Of a stretch of 64,000 nt of DNA, positions 32,186 to 41,423 are shown piece after piece; the stretch's first letter is position 1, and every line of letters starts with the position of its first letter. Origin of the DNA: Piezodorus guildinii (taxonomy: Eukaryota > Arthropoda > Insecta > Hemiptera > Pentatomidae); assembly GCA_023052935.1 (NCBI GenBank), contig CM041293.1:176691600-176755599 (forward strand), written 5' to 3'. A program made the position numbers and the translations under genes. The notes beneath the pieces were generated by a model that did not search any database, had not been told where the DNA came from, and saw only the letters and a program-made list of their open reading frames with translations.

Positions 32186-32470
32186 TAAGTTTATTTGTTT
32201 AACGTCACTTTATGTTACTATGGCTAATCGGCCGATGCTACGGTGGGAGTCCTAAATTTTACCTATCCAGGTTTTATTAGGATAGGGATCTTTATGATAT
32301 GAGATTACCTGACATCGCACAGGCTCGTGACCACCATTTTAAGACCCCTTCGAAGAACGGCGTAACCAAATATTTTTTACTCCCTTTAAAAATCCTAGGT
32401 CCTGTCTGCCGGATTTGAACCCGTGGTCTTAGACTCAGAAGGTTTTTATGCTTGTCACTATACTAAAAAA
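32186..32470 (-). mobile_element. SINE-1, nearly full length
   Basis: The minus strand has the head TATAGTGACAAGCATAAAAA, a B box-like GGGTTCAAATCCGG, the full body and an AAACAAATAAAC tail. Confidence 0.87.
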
Positions 32471-32499
32471 AATATTAACTATTTACTAACTAAAAAGGC

Positions 32500-33326
32500 T
32501 ATTTAATTGCTTCATCCGATTCATCTTTGGGATCCAGAGACACCTCTGTCACTCGATTCTACAAAGAGTTACAGTGGCTTTATCCTTCCTACCGTCGCAA
32601 ATACTTCTTGGTATCCTTCTTCTACCATGTAATCCAATCCCGCCGGCCATCATACATCTCTCATACTATTCAAATCCTCGATTCATTCCCGCAACACTCG
32701 TGCACGGCCTTCTGATTTGTATATTCCGCCCCATCGAACCGCAGCTTTCGACAGATTTTTCATTATCCGATCATCTTCCGTATGGAACTCTATCTCTTTT
32801 CATATCCGTAACTCTAATACCCTTCCAACCTTTAAATCCCTTCTATTCAATTTCCTAGGAATTTACACAATAACCAATTTTAAATGAAAATGTTCAAATA
32901 AAAAAATCATAGAAGTGTTAACATAAAAGTTATTTTTATTTTTTCTTCCTTTTTTTTTTTTTTTTTAATTAGATAGGAATTGTATACAATTATTTTTTGA
33001 TCAAAGCTCTTTACAGGAACAGAAGGATAATTGTATATTTTATTTATTTTTTTTAACTATCATCTAAATTAGTTTTATGTACATATATCATTTTTTTTTT
33101 TCTCTTACTCATTAGAATGAGAAGTCGATTTATTATATCCATCAGTTTGGTTTTCTATGTTATCTTTGTCTTCTGTATTTATTTTTTACTTTATCACTGT
33201 ATTTTTTTTTCTTCCATTATTACTCTAAGGCATCTATGACTTTATTTACTTTCATATGTATTATTCTAAAGGGACCTGTCCCAGAATAAATAAATAAATT
33301 ATTATTATTATTATTATTATACACCA
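32500..33326 (+). pseudogene. LINE-F 3' end (CR1-like C-terminus, hairpin, (TTA)n)
   Basis: A frame over about 32690-32870 reads RARPSDLYIPPHRTAAFDRF and FIIRSSSVWNSISFHIRNS, the phrase (R...F..SF..R...LWNSLP) that ends CR1/Jockey-like ORF2 proteins. A long AT-rich 3' UTR follows, then GGGACCTGTCCC, a small hairpin, AATAAATAAATAA and (TTA)n to 33326. A related C-terminus lies at 58972-59215. Upstream RT is not seen. Confidence 0.65.
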
Positions 33327-33575
33327 GGTGACCCAAACTAGTTAGCTCTACTGTTCCTGTAAGGGCTACTCAAGAAGTTGATTCGGCTGTGATCGTGCCA
33401 TGTCACCAGATTTTTTCCCCTCTACTTAAGGGTACCCACTTTTAAGATTGTGGGATCTGGAAAGGTATCCCATCTCAGAGTCGTCTCTAAGCAGAATAAT
33501 CGAATAAATAGCTATCCTGCTATAGCTAAATTCGGAGCCGCGATATACAGATAAGAAGTTTTGTAAGAAAAATTA
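33327..33575. other. Unassigned DNA
   Basis: No feature is supported. Confidence 0.3.
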
Positions 33576-33895
33576 GTCGTTTGTTTGTTTATTCATTTAA
33601 TGTCACTTTATGCTACTGTGGTTATTCGGACGATGCTACAGCGAATGTCCTAAATTTTGCATAACCAGTACCTGACTTCGCACAGGCTCAGTACCACCTT
33701 TTTACTTCGCCTCGAAGGTCAGCACATCTAAGGATTTTTTACTCCCATAAAAACATCCCAGGGACAAATGCAGGTTTGAACCCACGATTTCCGGCGTAGA
33801 AGGCTGTTATGCTTGCCACTACACAACAGAATAGAAACATTTTTAATAATATTTAAGGTGCCCTTTAATTGTTTAAGTTATTTTAATTAGCGCTA
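33576..33895 (-). mobile_element. SINE-1, first unit of a tandem duplication
   Basis: SINE-1 occupies 33576-33832, with B box GGTTTGAACCC on the plus strand at 33772. It is followed by a short flank, AAGGTGCCCTTTAATTGTTT to TTAGCGCTACTG, that recurs after the next SINE. The body lacks the CCAGGTTTTATTAGGATAGG block. Confidence 0.82.
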
Positions 33896-34212
33896 CTGTT
33901 TATTTATTTAACGTCACTTTATACTACTATGGCTAATCGGACGATGCTACAGTGGGAGTCCTAAATTTTGCCTGTCCAGGTTTTATTAGGATAGGAATCT
34001 TTAACGAGTACCTGACATCGCACAGGCTGAGTACCTCCTTTTTACGTCCCCTCCGAACGGCGGCATAACTAAGATTTTTTTACTCCTATTAAAGCATACT
34101 AGGGCTACCAGCAAGTTTGAACCCGCGATCTTGGGCATAGAAGACTGTTATGCTAGCCACTACACCACAGGTGCCCCTTAACTGTTTGAGTTATTTTAAG
34201 AAGCGCTACTAC
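33896..34212 (-). mobile_element. SINE-1, second unit of a tandem duplication
   Basis: This is a full SINE-1 (33896-34175) with head TGTGGTGTAGTGGCTAGCAT and B box GGGTTCAAACTTGC, followed by the same flank (AGGTGCCCCTTAACTGTTTG to GCGCTACTAC). The shared flank shows duplication of SINE plus host DNA. Confidence 0.85.
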
Positions 34213-34420
34213 TACTACTTGCTACTTCTTGTTCGCTGAAGGTCCTGAGAAACCCTCTGTGATTGAATTCCCTTTAAATCATATGCTTGAATAAGTCGAG
34301 TAGGACTTAGATTTAGACCTCAAAACCTTTGGCTTAGTAGACCAAGGCGCTAGAAACAACTACCAGTTCTCCCGATTTATTATTGCGGAATATAAATTAA
34401 ATTCAAACAAAAAATAAATA
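34213..34420. other. Unassigned DNA
   Basis: A (CTA)n microsatellite of a few units at 34206-34220. Otherwise nothing is supported. Confidence 0.3.
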
Positions 34421-34676
34421 ACTAGAAGGAATTAGTCCGGGTAGGGGTCAGAGATTGAAACAATTAAGTAGTTTCAACCATTTATAATATTTTCTGCCAA
34501 CTGCCAAACATTTATTTTCGGCGAATTTCCATTCGCTTACAATACTCCCTGATGATGATCCACAATGGTGGTCGAAACGTTGGTAGAAAATAAATGGTTG
34601 AAACTACCTAAATGTTTCATTCACTGACCGTCACCTAGACTAATTCCTTCTAGTAATTCTCAACGGTCAACTAATT
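34421..34676 (+). mobile_element. Penelope-like inverted repeat with hammerhead-like motif
   Basis: Arms 34421-34503 and 34580-34663 are imperfect inverted repeats (CTAGAAGGAATTAGTC ... GACTAATTCCTTCTAG). Between them lies CTGATGA (34549-34555), an 18-base stem-loop (TGATCCACAATGGTGGTC), GAAA (34574-34577) and CGTT, which is the hammerhead core order. The outer CAACGGTCAAC is shared with 26630 and (inverted) 56683. Helix I is weak, with only CC/GG plus mismatches, so activity is doubtful. Confidence 0.6.
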
Positions 34677-34997
34677 ATATCCCATATGAAAAAAATTATA
34701 TGAAAAAAATAAATTAATTAAACATGTTTAATGTGTTGCAAGATTTCTTTCCTAGAAGTAAATAAAACGTGTTATACGCATTTCGTTTCCTCGGAAAAAA
34801 ATTGTTTTGTTTTTTTATCTATATGAAAATAAAACGATGCACGGTCATCTTATCAATTTGATTAACGAATCCTCTCCGTTCTGTTCCTTTACGCAATATA
34901 AACATCAAAACATTTTTTTTTTTTTTTTTTTTATCCCTTTTTTATATATAAAATATTTTCATGCAGTTGCCGTCAAAATTTAACTTTCTAAAGGTTA
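34677..34997. other. Unassigned DNA
   Basis: Poly(T) at 34913-34932. Nothing else is supported. Confidence 0.3.
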
Positions 34998-35110
34998 TTG
35001 ATAGTGATAGGCTTAGTGGACCTAAAGATTCGATGCCGACATGGCCGATTTTGGTTTAATGTAGTCTATCTAATGACCTCTGTCCAACATTAAGCTCCCG
35101 CCTATATCTC
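34998..35110 (-). mobile_element. RTE-A 3' end fragment, diverged
   Basis: The minus strand reads GTCGGCATCGAATCTTTAGG then CCACTAAGCCTATCA, matching the last 45 bp of RTE-A. The upstream similarity is weak. Confidence 0.5.
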
Positions 35111-35264
35111 GGCTTAATTCTTGGGCACATACTATCAGTTTCGCGCGTATTAACTTTTTAAGGATTCGTTCTTCAAGCTATTTAAGAAAACTAATTGTAC
35201 TATTTTACAATTTTTCGCTAATCACAGAACCTGAATCCTTTTTTTTTCTGCTGTTTTTGCTATA
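35111..35264. other. Unassigned DNA
   Basis: No feature is supported. Confidence 0.25.
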
Positions 35265-35665
35265 CAAGTAAATAAATATGATTTTTGATAAAATACGTAT
35301 AGAGAAACTGCCCAGGGGCAGCACTCCAGTAAGGAATCTAAACAAGAGGGTTTCTAGACCATCTTCTTTTCAAATGCCTCGGAGGATTATCAGGAATCGA
35401 AGAGTAAGCAACGATTGAAATTAGTCTGTTAGGATTGGAGTGGAGTTTTTCATGGAATGAGTGACACCTGTTTTAGGGCTTTATAGATGTTTTTATTCGA
35501 AACAACGTAAGGAACTTTGAGGATTTTACCAAGGATTTTGGATTGGATACAAGAACTCAGCAGTGTAGTGGATTCCCAATGCTAAATTTCGTGAGTCCAG
35601 TTTGGCCTTATGATAGTCATGTAGATGAGCATTTGTCTAGTAAGTGTTGAAGTAGTCGAAAACAA
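35265..35665 (-). pseudogene. Jockey-A LINE fragment
   Basis: It aligns with the minus-strand copy at 28506-29049: GCCCAGGGGCAGCACT, CCATCTTCTTTTCAAATGCC, AAGGATTTTGGATTGGATAC and GTCTAGTAAGTGTTGAAGTA. Frameshifts and stops are frequent. Confidence 0.75.
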
Positions 35666-36325
35666 TGAGCAGCCTAAATACATACATTTATCCACAGCCA
35701 TATCACCTATATCATCCCCGTTTCTATTAATAATAATATCTCGTCTTATCCTTGTTTATTTCATTCCCGGCTTTCCTTCAGGTGTTATGGATCACTTAAA
35801 ATACCTTGGAGCTTGCGCAGTATGTTTGTTTCGTCCCAACACCTAGGTGACCTGTAATCCAAGCTGTCAGATATTAGTTCCGACATAGTTTCTCAACTAT
35901 TTTCTGGCTATCAGAAACATCTGAATAATCACACATTGATTCTCCACATATAATATATTCAACACTCTATTTATCTAATAAGTTAGCGCGTAATCAGAGT
36001 CAGTTTTTTGGGGAAGGAAAACGTTTGTTTTAGAAAGATAGAAGGAGAAAGTTTGAGATAGTTGCCAACTTTAACTTACAAACTGGCTTATTATAGTTTT
36101 ATTACAGTGACTCACGAGTATCGATCCTAATCACGAAAATTCTGGTAAAACATTCCAAGAGCGACCTGAATTCGTGATCAGAAAAAGTTCAAACTGATGA
36201 TTCATTGTGGATCGCTGATTTACGTTAGAAAAATATCCTTTTCACAGCCTCGGAACGAACCCTCATTCTCGATATAGTACAGTCGGCTTGTTCGGTGGAC
36301 TTATATTTCTTTAATATAAAATAAA
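35666..36325. other. Unassigned DNA
   Basis: A 73-codon frame runs through the LINE edge and is not credible. No repeat family is recognised. Confidence 0.35.
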
Positions 36326-37163
36326 AAAATCTGGTGCGGGCAACACACGACTTTCACTTATCTCCATTTTTAAAATCAATGAAAAAATTTTCAAATCCAG
36401 TTAGAGATAAAAATACGTGAAACTATTAAAGAATTAATTAAATTGAATTTATATAGAAACATGTGTTTTATTAAAAAATCTATTATATTATTATCTAAAA
36501 TAATCAGTTAGTTTTATATTCTTTTCATCACTCTCTATTAACTTTTAAAAGCTTATGTATGAGATATTCTTTTTTCTAAAATCTTTAGCTTTCCAACGGT
36601 ATATCATACATGTATATTACTGCTCTTATGTTCAAAAACAAAAAATTGCATTAAAAAAATATTTTTCTATTTTCTTCTTTAGTTGGTTATCAAATTCATT
36701 CAATTTATATATTTAGCTGTTTTTCATCAGTAGTAACAATATAATACGGTTATTTTTATAGAATCGACCAAATTAAAGGTACTTTAGTGAAAGAAAATTT
36801 AAAATATCGGCATTTAAGCCCTGTCAGACTATTTTTATCAGAATGAAACATGCATAACGTTAAAGCCTATTAAAGTTTACATCGATATAGCGAGTTTAAT
36901 CAAAATCGTCGGAACCGTTTTCGAGAAAATCGAAAAAAGGTGCAAAATGCATGGTATAAAGTGGCTTTTCTCGTAAGCTCATTTTGATTAAATAAAGTTT
37001 TGTAACGTTTTAGGCGTATATTTGTCTTAAATATGAAATTTCAGTTTCATAGGACTTTTCGTTTCCGCCCGGGAGTTAACGTGTATTTCCGTTGAAAACT
37101 GGAATTCCAAAATTTTCACGATCGCAATACTTTCCCTTACTATGTATAGTAAGTGAAAGTAAA
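36326..37163 (+). repeat. Rep-A complete copy (reference copy, 838 bp)
   Basis: It starts AATCTGGTGCGGGCAACACA then CGACTTTCACTTA, and ends with the palindromic hairpin CTTTCCCTTACTATGTATAG plus TAAGTGAAAGTAAAA. ACTTTCACTTAC therefore occurs inverted at both ends but is offset by about 22 bases at the left. No open frame is longer than chance. There are no flanking duplications. Asymmetric inverted ends plus one terminal hairpin plus internal microsatellites resemble Helentron-derived HINE/DINE-1 elements. That label is inference. Confidence 0.85.
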
Positions 37164-37204
37164 ATGAATACTCAATGAATGGTCCATTGTTTTCTACTGT
37201 CATT

Positions 37205-37438
37205 AGCCATCTGCTTGCCAATTGCTTGATCCCACGCTAATACCATTTTGTGGGATGGCTGCCAAAAAACTCTTAGATTGACTTTCCAACAGCCGCAAAA
37301 TTATCATTTTTTTTTTTTTTTTCTTGAAGAAAATGAACTGTGGATCGAAACAAGCAGTATTCCGATGGTGCATGGTCTGGACTGTATGATGGATGAGGCA
37401 GAAGTCCGAACCCATGAAGTTTTTCTATTATTATTTTT
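37205..37438 (-). pseudogene. Mariner transposase 3' fragment (second subfamily)
   Basis: Minus-strand frames 37273-37473 and 37203-37415 share sequence reading GLLPHPSYSPDHAPSEYCLF and RSTVHFL, the region of the third catalytic Asp in mariner transposases. Here the S-D-Y of the other family is S-E-Y, so the residue that marks the motif end is changed. A poly(A)-rich run at 37309-37322 disrupts the frame. Only about 60 residues survive. It differs from the copies at 12.7 kb. Confidence 0.72.
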
Positions 37439-38400
37439 TTCTGGCGCGATGGAGGGAGGGTGCCCAGCGACACCTCTTTCTGGCGTGTTTCTTAATTAGC
37501 ATTTATGTCAGGAGGTCCCTCATCCAACTTCTTTTCAGTCTTCTGCGAGTGTTGTGGGGCATGTTAGTAGTAGCCATGTTTTGTATTAGTGAGTTTGTAT
37601 GTCCGTGTAAATTGTTGTGAAAACGTTTGTAGAGGGTCCGAATCTGTTCGTTGACTGTTGGCATGTGAAGGGCTGTATGTAAAGTAGTGTTGCTAACGTA
37701 CCATGTTGAGTTTGTAATAGTTCTGAAAGTTTAGGATTGAAAAATTTTAATTTTACGAATGAGTGTCTTTTTGGCAGTCCCGTATATATGTGAGGCGCAA
37801 GTCCAAATGGGTTCACTGAAATAAAAAAAATAAAAATAAAAAAAAAAGAAAAAAAAAGAAAATTAATTAGGTTAAGGTACTACTAACAAAAATGAAATGT
37901 GCCCCAACATTTCCATACAATAAAAACAAGAAAGATTATATATCAGAAAAACACCTATTCAGAAACTCCTTAGAATGTAGCTAAGCTACAGAAAAAGGAC
38001 AATAATATGTTATTATATTGTTATTATAATTTATCATTTCCAGTGTAAACTTTCTAGATAATAGGGGTTAGAAAAAAAAAAAAAAAAAAAAAAAAAAGGG
38101 TTCAGTTGGTAAGTGTAAGTGTTTAGTTTATTTTTACGTTTTAATTTTCTACGTCTTGAGAATAGTGAGTATAAAAGTTTTAGTCTTTTGTTTAGCGTTA
38201 TCTGTTTGTGCTTGATGTGTGGGCCCCGTGTCATTCTTCTGTCGAATGTCAAGCCCAGATATTTTATCGTGTCTGTCTGTGGAATTTGAATGTTGTCATG
38301 ATATACTGGTGGACAGGTGTTATGTCAAAGAGTGAAAGTAATATGTTGGGATTTGTCTTGGTTAATTCAAATTTTCCAAACTTTGCACCATTATAGCAAC
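37439..38400 (-). pseudogene. Jockey-B LINE 3' part, interrupted by simple repeats
   Basis: Minus-strand order from 38400: KTNPNILLSLFD, TFDRRMTRGPHIKHKQITLN, KRLKLLYSLFS, KLNTYTYQL, a poly(A)-like block (38072-38096 on plus is A-rich), an unassigned stretch, then PFGLAPHIYTGLPKRHSFVK, QTQHGTLATLLYIQPF and LKRSWMRDLLT-like sequence near the 3' end at about 37440. It matches 1064-1738. Frames are broken several times, and 37819-38090 is not LINE. Confidence 0.75.
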
Positions 38401-38490
38401 CAAAATAAATGTTGACCGCGATCTAGCAATTGCAGACAGGCATTTGGATTTCGCTAGTAAACCCATTTTTTATCAATCTGCCGGTAAATC

Positions 38491-38817
38491 TCATATAAGT
38501 ACAGATTTCAGTAACTTTTTACAAATACCTCTTAGCTGATTGATATTTTTCACCTTTCTCGTGGTGAGTAGAAGGCAACTAACATTATCATTCGACACAC
38601 CACACTCGCTGAAAAGTTCGCGAGAACTTGTGTACTGATTTGACTTAACAGCTTCCTGCAGAACCTCATCAAAATCCATTAATTGTCGCCCCGGAGCCCT
38701 TCTTTCTATCCAACGCTGTATCTCCACTGCTAAACTTTTCAAACCATCGCTGCGCAGCGCGTTTGAGGAGGACACCTTTCCCTCAATATTTAATAATTTT
38801 ACAAGTTGCTGCAGTGG
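38491..38817 (-). CDS. Exon-like open frame of unknown function (108 codons)
   Basis: An acceptor (AATTTCACAG) precedes a frame starting PLQQLVKLLNIEGK and running without stops to LLKSVLI and TGA. It has higher GC and more mixed codon use than nearby repeats, is amphipathic-helical in character (KSLAVEIQRWIERRAPGR; DFDEVLQEAVKSNQ), has three Cys in the last third, and matches no repeat in the window. It could be a terminal or internal exon of a host gene on the minus strand; a weak donor (TCT/GTACTT) lies just before the stop. I do not recognise the protein. Confidence 0.45.
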   Translation of the reverse strand, partial: PLQQLVKLLNIEGKVSSSNALRSDGLKSLAVEIQRWIERRAPGRQLMDFDEVLQEAVKSNQYTSSRELFSECGVSNDNVSCLLLTTRKVKNINQLRGICKKLLKSVLI

Positions 38818-39408
38818 CTGTGAAATTTATTTCCATTAATGGCTTAAAAATACAATAATTTCGTAGGACTTTAAAAACTAAAATGAGACTTTTTTTTAAA
38901 GAAATTGAATAGGATTAAACAAGCTTTAGAGAATGTTTTAAAAATATTATAAATTATTGGTAATTATTAAATAGGATTTTGACATACTCTCCATTATATT
39001 GTTTTATGTTTTTTATTATACTTCATATTAGTTAACTGGGTTGCCGCAATTTCCTTCTGCGTTGTTTTATTCTGTTCAACGTCCTGTGACCAAGTTATTA
39101 AACTAATAACAGCTGTGTTGCCCAAACCAATCTTTTTTTTTTCTCTATTTTATTCACGTAACCTTAGCGTTACAAAAAACCTGAGGTAGATGAGGTGTTT
39201 TGACCGCTGTCAGGTTGTCGACCAAATATTATACCAATCATATTACATGGTTGTAACAAAAAATAATGTTTCGATTGGACATCATCAATCTTCTATTGAT
39301 TTACAAGTCTAATAAATTTATAAAAAATTTAATTTGTCAATATCTTAACTTATATAAAATAATATGGGCCAGGAACTAAGAGATAAAAATGTTTTATTCT
39401 AAATTTTA

Positions 39409-39409
<1 letters not shown>
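38818..39409. other. Unassigned AT-rich DNA
   Basis: If the exon at 38491-38817 is real, this would be its upstream intron. No repeat family is recognised. Confidence 0.3.

Positions 39410-39410
<1 letters not shown>

Positions 39411-39445
<35 letters not shown>
39411..39445. repeat. (AC)n microsatellite
   Basis: About 17 uninterrupted AC units, immediately left of the LINE 3' UTR. Confidence 0.95.
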
Positions 39446-39449
<4 letters not shown>

Positions 39450-39455
39450 TATATA

Positions 39456-39624
39456 CATGAACGGGGCGGCACACAGCCACTCTCCACGAAGTAATGCCTA
39501 ACGGTGGTCCCGTGGAGGGTGAGAAACAGGTGTAGGGAGGTTGGTTTTAGTGGGTAGAAATCCCACACACGGATAGGTACGGGCCTATCCGTGTCTTTTG
39601 AAGATTTCCACCTACCCTCGAAAA
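39456..39624 (+). mobile_element. LINE 3' UTR with poly(A) (R1/LOA-like)
   Basis: The G/C-rich segment with GTGGTCCCGTGGAGGG, GGTTGGTTTTAGTGGGTAGA and CACACGGATAGG (stem of a hairpin with CCTATCCGTG) is of the type found before the poly(A) of insect LINEs that carry FxTSxWxxxN-like motifs in this strand. It ends CACCTACCCTCG plus A-rich sequence. No coding part is kept, and the family is uncertain. Confidence 0.5.
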
Positions 39625-39689
39625 AAAAAAAATATATATATATATATACATATATATTTATATAGTTAAATATATAGGTTATTGAAATT

Positions 39690-39960
39690 AATAATTAAAT
39701 CGAGTTTCGACAGAAACATGTGTTTTATTAAATAATCAATCTATTATATTATCATCTACAACAATCAGTTAGATTTATCGACTTTTCACCACTCTCTTAA
39801 CTTCTACAATTTTGTAGATAAGATAATATTTTTTTCTAATTTCATTAGCTTTTCAACGGTATATTATACATATATATTAATGTTCTTATGTTCAATAAGC
39901 CAAAATTGTTTTGTTTTGCTCTATTCTCCTATTGTTGGATACTGAATTCGAGCAACTTAA

Positions 39961-39997
<37 letters not shown>

Positions 39998-40318
39998 GTT
40001 TTTTGCAGTTTCATTGTTTCTTGAACCTAATAACAGTAATATAGATGTATGGTATACCATTGGAAAGCTAAAGATTGTAAAAAAAATTAAAAAAATATTA
40101 TATTATACACAAGCTTGTAAAAGTTAATGGATAGTGATTGAAAGCATATGAAATTGTCTGATTCTTGTAGATAATAATAAAATACATTATTTAATAAAAT
40201 ACATGTTTCTTTTGATGCTAAATTTAATTAATTCATTAAACATTTATTTTCATCTATATTTAAAAAATATAAAATGGCATTAAACAACGGAGGTATTTGA
40301 AAGATGTGTCTTTCATCA
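39690..40318. repeat. Two Rep-A pieces in inverted orientation around (TA)n
   Basis: 39690-39965 is Rep-A plus orientation up to the internal AT site, which is expanded into (TA)n at 39966-39994. 39995-40318 is Rep-A in minus orientation from that same site to its terminus. The join at the microsatellite makes a long imperfect palindrome. Confidence 0.75.
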
Positions 40319-40327
40319 GTCTTGCAT

Positions 40328-40595
40328 CAAAGATGCAAAATGCATGGTATAAAGTGGCTGTTCTGGTAAGCTCATTTTGATGAAAAAGGTTTTGTAACGT
40401 CTCGGGCGTATATTTATCTTAAATATGAAATTTCAGTTTCATACGACTTTCCGCCCGGGAGTTACCACACACAAACACACTTTTTTATTTGGAGTGAGGG
40501 GTACCTAAAATGTGTATTTCTGTTGAAAACTGGAATTCGAAAATTTTCACGCTAGCAATACTTTCCCTTACTATATATAGTAAGTGAATGTAATA
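40328..40595 (+). repeat. Rep-A hairpin-side piece
   Basis: It starts GATGCAAAATGCATGGTATA and ends at TTACTATATATAGTAAGTGA. Confidence 0.8.
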
Positions 40596-41298
40596 CTATA
40601 GTCAAGTGAATAATTAAAACGTTTTATAAAAAATTATTATAAGTTAGGTGTCCCTTATTAACAACATTTAAAAATTATTGTACAACAAATTTTAAAATCA
40701 ATAAGAGCTATTAAAAAACAATAAATAATTTTAATGTATAGCCCAAATATCTACCTTTAACTTCAGATTTTTTTATTTTCTTGCAGTTAGCTTCCTCACT
40801 GTTTCATTTACATCTCATATCACGATGACGCCTCCGGGAATCTCCCTCATTAAGAAGAAATCTGAGAAAGATATTCCTGTTGTTCAATCTTGTAATCGTC
40901 CGTTTTATCTCTATAATATTTCTCAATTATTAAAAAAAAAAAAAAAACTGGCGAGTAATTGCGTGGAACGTTTCTTAGGAGACATTATGTTCCGTTTCGT
41001 AACATTACAGCTGAACCGACGCTCTCGCCATTCCAGTTCCCGGTATCACATGCCTTCCTTATCTCTATCATGAAGAATTATTATTTACCGTCTAGACGGT
41101 TTATCATAAAATAATCGAAATCACTTAGTCGTTAATGAACTTTTTATAGATCGATTTATTCTCCTGCGATTGAGTCTTATCTCTTTGCATTTGTCATCAT
41201 CAGTGTCACTGGTTTAGATATTGCTTTTTTTATTCCATTGATCATTATGTCGCCGTATATTATTTACTTTATCGATTATATTGTTAAATTCGTTTATA
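40596..41298. other. Unassigned DNA with an acceptor-like site
   Basis: TTTTTTTATTTTCTTGCAG at 40767-40785 is a strong-looking acceptor. The frame after it (40825-41073, 82 codons) contains a 15-base A run and matches no family, so I do not call it an exon. Confidence 0.3.
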
Positions 41299-41423
41299 AA
41301 AATCTGGTGCGGGCAACACACGACTTTCACTTACCTCCGTTGTTAAAATCGATTAAAGAATTTTTAGTTAGCGTTAGAGATAAAAATGAGTGAAACTAAT
41401 AAACAATTAATTAAATAGGATTT

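Noticed and set aside
40767..41073. Strong acceptor followed by an 82-codon frame
   Set aside because: The frame contains a long A run and lacks a recognisable protein. The acceptor could be chance in T-rich DNA.
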